This document shows, piece after piece, positions 1 to 4,781 of a stretch of 6,688 nucleotides of DNA; the first letter of the stretch is position 1; each line of letters opens with the position of its first letter. The position numbers were made by a program, and so were the translations under genes. Source of the DNA: Planctomycetota bacterium (GTDB taxonomy: Bacteria; Planctomycetota; Planctomycetia; Planctomycetales; Planctomycetaceae). The stretch is from assembly GCA_024278285.1 (NCBI GenBank), contig JAJRTM010000457.1, forward strand, positions 1 to 6,688. Reading direction: 5' to 3'. The notes beneath the pieces were generated by a model. That model saw only the letters and a program-made list of their open reading frames with translations. It was not told the origin of the DNA and ran no database searches.

Positions 1-1
1 G

Positions 2-166
2 ATTGATCAGATTTATCTCTGTTCGGTCTCACGATTTCCGACTGCCAGAGAACGAGAGCAACTTCTCAAAATGCTCCCCGATGTTGGCACAGGCGACGAA
101 CAGGCAGTGGTCGAAGACATCTTCTGGGCCATTATAAGTACGAAAGAGTTTTTGTTTAACCACTAA
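2..166 (+). CDS. DUF1553-family protein, C-terminal fragment (5' end outside window)
   Basis: Frame 2 is open from the left edge to the TAA at 164-166 and gives 54 residues beginning IDQIYLCSVSRFPTARE. This matches the end of DUF1553 (PSD1) proteins. A helix with an IYL..VSRFPT.RE pattern lies near the end, followed by a terminus reading STKEFLFNH; an EF-FNH ending is typical of one DUF1553 subgroup. Family members are usually large proteins with DUF1549 ahead of DUF1553, sometimes with a cytochrome-like or Ig-like domain at the front. None of that can be seen here. The biochemical function of the family is unknown. No DUF1501 partner follows on this strand; the next gene is the M20 peptidase, 314 bases on. 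I am confident of the family from the terminal motif, but the fragment is short and the full architecture cannot be inferred. Confidence 0.8.
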   Translation: MDQIYLCSVSRFPTAREREQLLKMLPDVGTGDEQAVVEDIFWAIISTKEFLFNH

Positions 167-204
167 TCGTTAAGGATCGCTCGAACAATTACTGTCCAGT
201 TTCA

Positions 205-403
205 TCTGTTTTATTTGGCCAAAGGCCTCTTTCACCATAGCCTGGGGCAACGCCCCAGGTAAAATTGTTTGATTACTCTTTTTGGCTGAAAGCCATAAAC
301 AAAGGCATTGGATATGGCTTTCAGCCAAAAGGTTGACGACTCATCTGTTCCTGGGGCGTTGCCCCAGGCTATGATGATTTTGGCCTTCAGCCAAAAAAAC
401 AGA
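205..403. repeat. Nested palindromic (hairpin-of-hairpins) intergenic repeat element
   Basis: A long imperfect inverted repeat fills most of the gap between two plus-strand genes. The outer arms 205-227 and 382-403 match after one single-base gap (A213) and two mismatches, and both termini read TCTGTTTT inward. The middle arms 236-259 and 350-373 are perfect 24-base complements. The inner arms 280-297 and 313-330 are perfect 18-base complements around a 15-base loop. Most arms are also small palindromes: CCTGGGGC-AAC-GCCCCAGG at 241-259 and its counterpart at 350-368, TGGCT-GAA-AGCCA at 283-295 and its counterpart at 315-327, GGCC-AAA-GGCC at 217-227, and TTTTGGC/GCCAAAA at 378-396. The 9-mer TCATCTGTT also recurs directly at 202-210 and 341-349. 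No clear target-site duplication and no transposase are visible. The structure resembles REP/MITE-like non-coding repeats, but that class assignment is inference. Confidence 0.88.
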
Positions 404-465
404 ACATCGAGGTTACGACAGCTATTGTTCAAGCGATACTAAGCCAGTTTTTCAAGAATTACCGC

Positions 466-471
466 AGGAGG
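466..471 (+). promoter_or_regulatory. Shine-Dalgarno sequence for the M20 dipeptidase
   Basis: AGGAGG ends nine bases before the ATG at 481. It is a full-strength ribosome-binding site in an otherwise AT-rich leader and fixes the start codon of the downstream gene. Confidence 0.85.
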
Positions 472-480
472 TTTATTTTT

Positions 481-1845
481 ATGTTTTCCACGATCAAAAG
501 TTTTCTGGAGGATCGCCGGGATCAATCACTTGAAGACCTGAAGCAGTTTTTGCGTTTCGAAAGTGTCAGTGCAGATTCAAATTGTCTGGAAGTAATGAAA
601 CAGACGGCGGGATTTGTCCGGGATCGTCTTGCTGCAGCTGGCTTGAAGACGGAAATTCATCCTACAGCAGGCCATCCCATTGTCACCGGCGAGTGGCACG
701 GGGCGGCAGGAGCACCGACCGTTCTTGTTTATGGACATTACGATGTGCAGCCGCCCGATCCGCTTGAGCTGTGGACCTCTCCCCCTTTTGAGCCGGAAGT
801 ACGCGATGGGAAAATCTATGCTCGCGGCGCCACCGATGATAAAGGGCAAATGCTGACGCACGTGCTTTCTGTTGAAGCCTGGTTGAAAACAACGGGGAAA
901 CTTCCAGTCAATGTCATCTTTGTCATTGAAGGGGAAGAAGAAGTTGGCAGCAACAATCTGGATCTGTTTCTGGCAGAAAAAAAAGAAGAGTACGCCTGTG
1001 ATATCGCAGTCGTCAGCGATACCAGTATGTATTCTCCTGAATTGCCTGCCATCACTTATGGCTTGCGTGGAATTCTGGCGTGTGAAGTCACATTGACCGG
1101 CCCGAACAGAGACCTGCACAGCGGCGTATTCGGAGGCGCGGTCGCCAACCCGATCAACATTTTGACAAAAATGCTCGGCAGCCTGCAAGATGATAACGGG
1201 AAAGTTCTCATCCCTGGTTTCTACGATGATGTTCTCGAATTGAGTGATGAAGAAAAGAAACAGTTCGCGCAGCTTCCGTTCGATGAAGCAGAGTTCATGA
1301 ATAATTTGGGGATAAACGCGGTGCAGGGTGAAGCAGGTTATTCCACAACCCAGCGCCGTTGGGCCAGACCAACATTCGACATCAATGGGATCTTCGGGGG
1401 TTACAGCGGCGAAGGCCCCAAGACGATTATTCCCTCAACCGCGACTGCAAAAATCACCTGCCGACTGGTTCCCAATCAGAACGCTGCCCAGCTTACGGCT
1501 ACCCTCAAATCGCATCTTGAAAGCATCTGCCCGGCTAGTGTGACGATGGAATTCGCCGATTTTCATGGGTGTGAAGGAATCTTCTTCAATACATCCGGAC
1601 CGTATTTCCAAGCTGCCAGCCAGGCGATTCACCATGCGTTCGGGACCGAACCCGTCTTTATTCGTGAGGGGGGATCGATCCCGGTCGTTGCGACATTCCA
1701 GGAAATATTCGGCGTCGAAACGTTGCTGCTTGGTTGGGGATTAAACAGCGATAACCTGCACGGCCCCAACGAACATTTTCTCCTGGAAAACTTCTACCGC
1801 GGCACACTCGCCAGTGCAAAACTGTGGGAAGAACTCGCACCGTAA
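481..1845 (+). CDS. M20-family metallodipeptidase (carnosinase-like cytosolic dipeptidase)
   Basis: A complete 454-residue protein, of usual length for CNDP-like M20 dipeptidases. These are di-zinc (or manganese) enzymes that cleave dipeptides or short peptides from the N-terminal side. All expected active-site elements are visible. They are H86 and D88 in GHYDVQP, the bridging D119 in GATDDKG, the general base E153 and metal ligand E154 in EGEEEVGS, D180 in VVSDT, and H427 in LHGPNE. H213 in RDLHSG lies in the lid/dimerisation domain (about 190-395) and in family structures completes the partner subunit's active site. R328 in CRLVPNQ and the GGSIPV stretch at 397-402 are the expected substrate-binding regions. 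There is no signal peptide or membrane segment, so a cytosolic location is expected. The start is set by the AGGAGG sequence nine bases upstream. It is convergent with the AAA+ gene. Exact substrate cannot be told; M20 deacylases such as ArgE or DapE are less likely, given the YGHYDVQPP and GATDDKG context. Confidence 0.93.
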   Translation: MFSTIKSFLEDRRDQSLEDLKQFLRFESVSADSNCLEVMKQTAGFVRDRLAAAGLKTEIHPTAGHPIVTGEWHGAAGAPTVLVYGHYDVQPPDPLELWTSPPFEPEVRDGKIYARGATDDKGQMLTHVLSVEAWLKTTGKLPVNVIFVIEGEEEVGSNNLDLFLAEKKEEYACDIAVVSDTSMYSPELPAITYGLRGILACEVTLTGPNRDLHSGVFGGAVANPINILTKMLGSLQDDNGKVLIPGFYDDVLELSDEEKKQFAQLPFDEAEFMNNLGINAVQGEAGYSTTQRRWARPTFDINGIFGGYSGEGPKTIIPSTATAKITCRLVPNQNAAQLTATLKSHLESICPASVTMEFADFHGCEGIFFNTSGPYFQAASQAIHHAFGTEPVFIREGGSIPVVATFQEIFGVETLLLGWGLNSDNLHGPNEHFLLENFYRGTLASAKLWEELAP

Positions 1846-1854
1846 CAGGCGTTA

Positions 1855-1880
1855 GGCAGCCTCAACCCAGAGAGGCTGTC
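1855..1880. terminator. Stem-loop between convergent genes, possible bidirectional terminator
   Basis: CAGCCTC at 1857-1863 pairs perfectly with GAGGCTG at 1872-1878 across an eight-base loop. The outer bases 1855-1856 and 1879-1880 extend the stem by one G-C pair and one G-U pair. It sits ten bases after the M20 stop and about 22 bases after the AAA+ stop on the other strand, where a shared terminator would be expected. No T-tract follows on either strand, so it is not a canonical intrinsic terminator. Confidence 0.45.
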
Positions 1881-1901
1881 CGTGTTCTTGAAGGAGCACC
1901 G

Positions 1902-3254
1902 TTACATTTTGAAATGCTTGAGGATGTCGTCGTAGATGCCGCCTTCGTTGGCGTACATCGCGTGATTCTTTGCGGTGCTGAACCATTCTTTAATGGTCGG
2001 TCGATGTTTTTTGATGGCTGCCTTCAAATCTTTTGTGGCAAGCGGCTTTAATTCTCCTGCTTTCATTGCTTCCTGCAATTTGCTTTCAACAGCCAGATCG
2101 ACAACCGCTTTAATATCTGCCCCAGAGTACCCCTCCGATAATTTTGCGAGATAATCATAATCGAGATCTGCAACCGGTTTCTGTCGGCATTCCAATCGCA
2201 GGATTTCTGCCCGAGCTTCTTTATCGGGCGGCGGAATAAACAAGATGCGATCAAATCGCCCCGGTCGCCTGAATGCGGGATCCATGTGCCAGGGCGCGTT
2301 GGTTGCCGCCAGAACAAGCAATCCATCGTTGTTCGATTCGACACCGTCCAATTCCGAAAGAAATTGATTGATCAAATGCCGACCGCCACTTTTCTGCATA
2401 TCGGAACGCCGTGAACCGAGGGCATCCACTTCGTCAAAAAATAAAACACACGGTTTGTTGCGTCGAGCCGATTCAAATAAGTCGTGCAGATTTCGTTCGC
2501 TGTTGCCGATCCACATATCAAGAACATCACTGATGCCGATGCTCAGGAAGTTCGCTTTAATTTCCCCTGCGGTCGCGCGAGCAAGATGCGTTTTTCCGCA
2601 ACCGGGTGGGCCGTACATCAAAATGCCGCCGCCCACTTTTTTTCCGTAAGCAGCATACATTTCTGCATGTTCGAGCGGATAGATAATTTTCAGCCGGATT
2701 TCTTCTTTGACTGACTCCATCCCGCCCACATCCTTGAAGGCAGAGTCTGGCTTTTCGATTTCGATCCCAGCCGAATCATCAGGAGGATTCCAGCCCGCCC
2801 GCATCTGGCCATCGACAATTTCCGATTCACTCTCGTAATCAACCTCGGCTGTAATCCCGAGACGTTCCGCATATTCTTCATCAGCAAGATCCGGCTCTTC
2901 TTCAATCGCAGCTTTGTAATTGGCAACCGCTCGGCCGACGTCTCCCGCTCGCCACATCAACCGGGAATAAAGAAGATGCGCCATCGCGGGTGCGTTTGAT
3001 TGTTTGATCATCGCTTCGATAATGACTAACGCATGGCTGTCTTTACTTTGTTGCAGATAACAGCGAGCCAAACCGAGCTTCACTTCCTGGTTGTCTGTAT
3101 CTAACGCCAGCGCCTTCCTGAAAGTTGTCTCGGCTTCTTCCAGTTGCCCGCGAGAAAGAAATAACTCCGCAAGAGACTGGCGCAGCGGCACATTATTCGG
3201 ACTTTGTTCGATTGCCGAAATCAGTGAAGAGATGGGATCAAAATCTGCGTTCAT
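1902..3254 (-). CDS. TPR-AAA+ ATPase (CDC48/SpoVK-like single AAA module)
   Basis: This is a 450-residue soluble protein. Residues 1-122 form about three TPR helix pairs (roughly 21-54, 55-88 and 89-122; for example RGQLEEAETTFRKALALD), a likely partner-binding arm. An acidic linker follows (about 118-172). The AAA+ module starts at DVGG (175-178). It has Walker A GPPGCGKT (215-222, K221), a pore-loop-like DMWIG (246-250, W248), Walker B with D274 and E275 in LFFDEVDALG, sensor-1 N319, arginine fingers R330 and R333 in FRRPGRFDR, and a sensor-2 region GYSGADIK (375-382). All catalytic residues are intact, so it should hydrolyse ATP, probably as a hexamer. There is no protease domain, so FtsH-style naming would be wrong. 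A TTG-initiated extension to 3332 is possible, but the ATG at 3254 has AGGT at suitable spacing and the extension looks non-domain. It lies 95 bases after DUF1501. Its target protein is unknown. Confidence 0.9.
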   Translation of the reverse strand: MNADFDPISSLISAIEQSPNNVPLRQSLAELFLSRGQLEEAETTFRKALALDTDNQEVKLGLARCYLQQSKDSHALVIIEAMIKQSNAPAMAHLLYSRLMWRAGDVGRAVANYKAAIEEEPDLADEEYAERLGITAEVDYESESEIVDGQMRAGWNPPDDSAGIEIEKPDSAFKDVGGMESVKEEIRLKIIYPLEHAEMYAAYGKKVGGGILMYGPPGCGKTHLARATAGEIKANFLSIGISDVLDMWIGNSERNLHDLFESARRNKPCVLFFDEVDALGSRRSDMQKSGGRHLINQFLSELDGVESNNDGLLVLAATNAPWHMDPAFRRPGRFDRILFIPPPDKEARAEILRLECRQKPVADLDYDYLAKLSEGYSGADIKAVVDLAVESKLQEAMKAGELKPLATKDLKAAIKKHRPTIKEWFSTAKNHAMYANEGGIYDDILKHFKM

Positions 3255-3261
3255 AATATTG

Positions 3262-3265
3262 ACCT
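3262..3265 (-). promoter_or_regulatory. Weak Shine-Dalgarno (AGGT) supporting the ATG start of the AAA+ gene
   Basis: On the minus strand AGGT lies seven bases before the ATG at 3254. No comparable motif precedes the in-frame TTG at 3332, so this site favours the shorter 450-residue product. Confidence 0.5.
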
Positions 3266-3349
3266 GAAGCGAAACGAAATATGCAAATCGTAATCGTAGC
3301 AGTAAGCACTTCTTTTGCAAGGAGAAGCACAACAGATGAGGCCCGGTAT

Positions 3350-4780
3350 CTACGCAAGAATTTCTTTGAGAATATCGCCATGCACGTTTGTCAAACGGCG
3401 TTGGATACCATTATGGTAGTAGGTAAGGCGTTCGTGATTGATGCCAAATAAATGCAATACCGTCGCATGAAAGTCGTGCCACGGGATCGGGCGTTCGACT
3501 GCTTTCCAGCCAATTTCATCGGTATTGCCAAACGCCATTCCTGGCTTCAAACCTGCTCCTGCCATCCAGCAACTAAAACCGTATCTGTTGTGATCTCGAC
3601 CGGGGCCAACTTTATCTGCTGCCGATTGGGCAAACGGCGTGCGACCGAATTCTGTTGTGAACAATACCAGCGTATCTTCCAGCATACCCCGCTGTTTCAA
3701 ATCACGTAGTAACGCTGCGACCGGTTTGTCGATGCGCCCCGATTCAATTGTATGATTCTCTTTGACATTCTCATGGGCATCCCAACTGGCACGTGGATTA
3801 CCTGCGACCGGTCCACCAGAAAAGAGTTGAATGAAACGAACCCCTTTTTCCAACAGTCGGCGACCGAGCAAACAGCGTCGTCCCATGTCTGCGGTTTGTT
3901 TCTCGTCAATGCCGTACATCTTTTGCGTGGCTGCCGACTCTTTCGCAAAACTGCTTACTTCGGGAATAGATGTTTGCATTTTTGCAGCCAATTCGTAACT
4001 TTTCAGGCGATCCATCAGCGCAGCCTCGGCTCCTGTTCGATGAAGATGTTGCTGATTGATTGAACGAATAAACTGCCGCGTTGCCTCATCGGTTCCCTCA
4101 GGGAGTTCGGAAGCAGGAAACAGATCTCGCACAGGTTGCCTGCCGTTTCGCAACACAACACCTTGATGATTGGAAGGCAAAAACGCACTACTCCAGGTCG
4201 ATTCTCCCGTATTGGGAGCACCACGCTCATCGTTCAGCACGACATAAGCGGGCAGCGATTCATTTTCCAATCCCATGCCATAAGAAATCCAGCTTCCCAT
4301 CGAAGGAAAACCATTGAATTCAAAACCGCTGTTGGCAAGAAACAAGGCAGGGGTATGATTGGCCGATTTCGATTCCATTGAACGCAAAATTGTCAAATCA
4401 TCCGCCATTTCTGCGATGTGCGGAAACATGTCAGAAATCATTAACCCGCTCATTCCTCGCGGTTTAAACTTCCAGTCTTCTTTGCGAAGCAGCCCCATCT
4501 GCCCGAAGAACAGGTCCACTTCTTCATTTGTCTTGAGAGACTTGCCGTGGAACTTTTTTAATTCTGGCTTGTAATCGAATGAATCCACATGGCTCATCCC
4601 GCCGACCAGGCAAATATGAATCGCTCGCTTTGCTTTCGGTGCAATTGTCCTGGCATCTTCAGGTGCGGCGACTATTTCTGTTTCTTGACATAGCAGCGAA
4701 GTAAACGCAGTCGCTGCGAGTCCATTCATTCCCCAATGGAAAAAATCGCGACGTGTCGGTGTGATGGGGTCATTCATCAT
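3350..4780 (-). CDS. DUF1501 family protein with Tat-type signal peptide
   Basis: A complete 476-residue protein. The N-terminus has a twin-arginine motif, TRRDFF (R10, R11), followed by a short hydrophobic stretch (about 17-31), so export by the Tat system is likely. The DUF1501 hallmarks follow: GGMSHVDSFDYKP at 60-72, TTEFGRTP at 375-382, GRDHNRYGF at 394-402, WMAGAGLKPG just after, and a C-terminal WHDFHATVLHLFG...HNGIQRRLTNVHG block. DUF1501 is related to the alkaline-phosphatase/sulfatase-like fold, and the conserved Asp, His and Glu residues in these blocks fit metal ligands, but no substrate is known for the family. Two ATG codons stand in tandem at the start (4780 and 4777); which is used is not decided. 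The upstream DUF1553 stop is one base away, so the two are almost certainly co-transcribed and translationally coupled. The stop is TAG at 3350-3352. Confidence 0.93.
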   Translation of the reverse strand: MMNDPITPTRRDFFHWGMNGLAATAFTSLLCQETEIVAAPEDARTIAPKAKRAIHICLVGGMSHVDSFDYKPELKKFHGKSLKTNEEVDLFFGQMGLLRKEDWKFKPRGMSGLMISDMFPHIAEMADDLTILRSMESKSANHTPALFLANSGFEFNGFPSMGSWISYGMGLENESLPAYVVLNDERGAPNTGESTWSSAFLPSNHQGVVLRNGRQPVRDLFPASELPEGTDEATRQFIRSINQQHLHRTGAEAALMDRLKSYELAAKMQTSIPEVSSFAKESAATQKMYGIDEKQTADMGRRCLLGRRLLEKGVRFIQLFSGGPVAGNPRASWDAHENVKENHTIESGRIDKPVAALLRDLKQRGMLEDTLVLFTTEFGRTPFAQSAADKVGPGRDHNRYGFSCWMAGAGLKPGMAFGNTDEIGWKAVERPIPWHDFHATVLHLFGINHERLTYYHNGIQRRLTNVHGDILKEILA

Positions 4781-4781
4781 G

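Noticed and set aside
205..403. Complete insertion sequence or CRISPR-like array
   Set aside because: The element has no room for a transposase, no clear target-site duplication, and no regularly spaced direct repeats with unique spacers.
977..984. Run of eight A bases inside the M20 gene, a possible slippery site for programmed frameshifting
   Set aside because: The zero frame encodes the conserved, full-length enzyme through this point, and no recoded product or downstream stimulatory structure is evident.
577..1188. Long minus-strand open frame opposite the M20 gene
   Set aside because: It is a shadow of the strongly conserved plus-strand coding sequence, with no recognisable domain and no ribosome-binding site seen.
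3300..3335. Stem formed by GCTTCT and AGAAG-type segments after the DUF1501 stop as a terminator
   Set aside because: The stem is short and interrupted and lacks a T-tract, so it is not distinguishable from background.
3255..3349. Promoter between DUF1501 and the AAA+ gene (TTGCAA, 16-base spacing, TACGAT on the minus strand)
   Set aside because: Each hexamer matches the consensus at only four of six positions, which is expected by chance in such a stretch.
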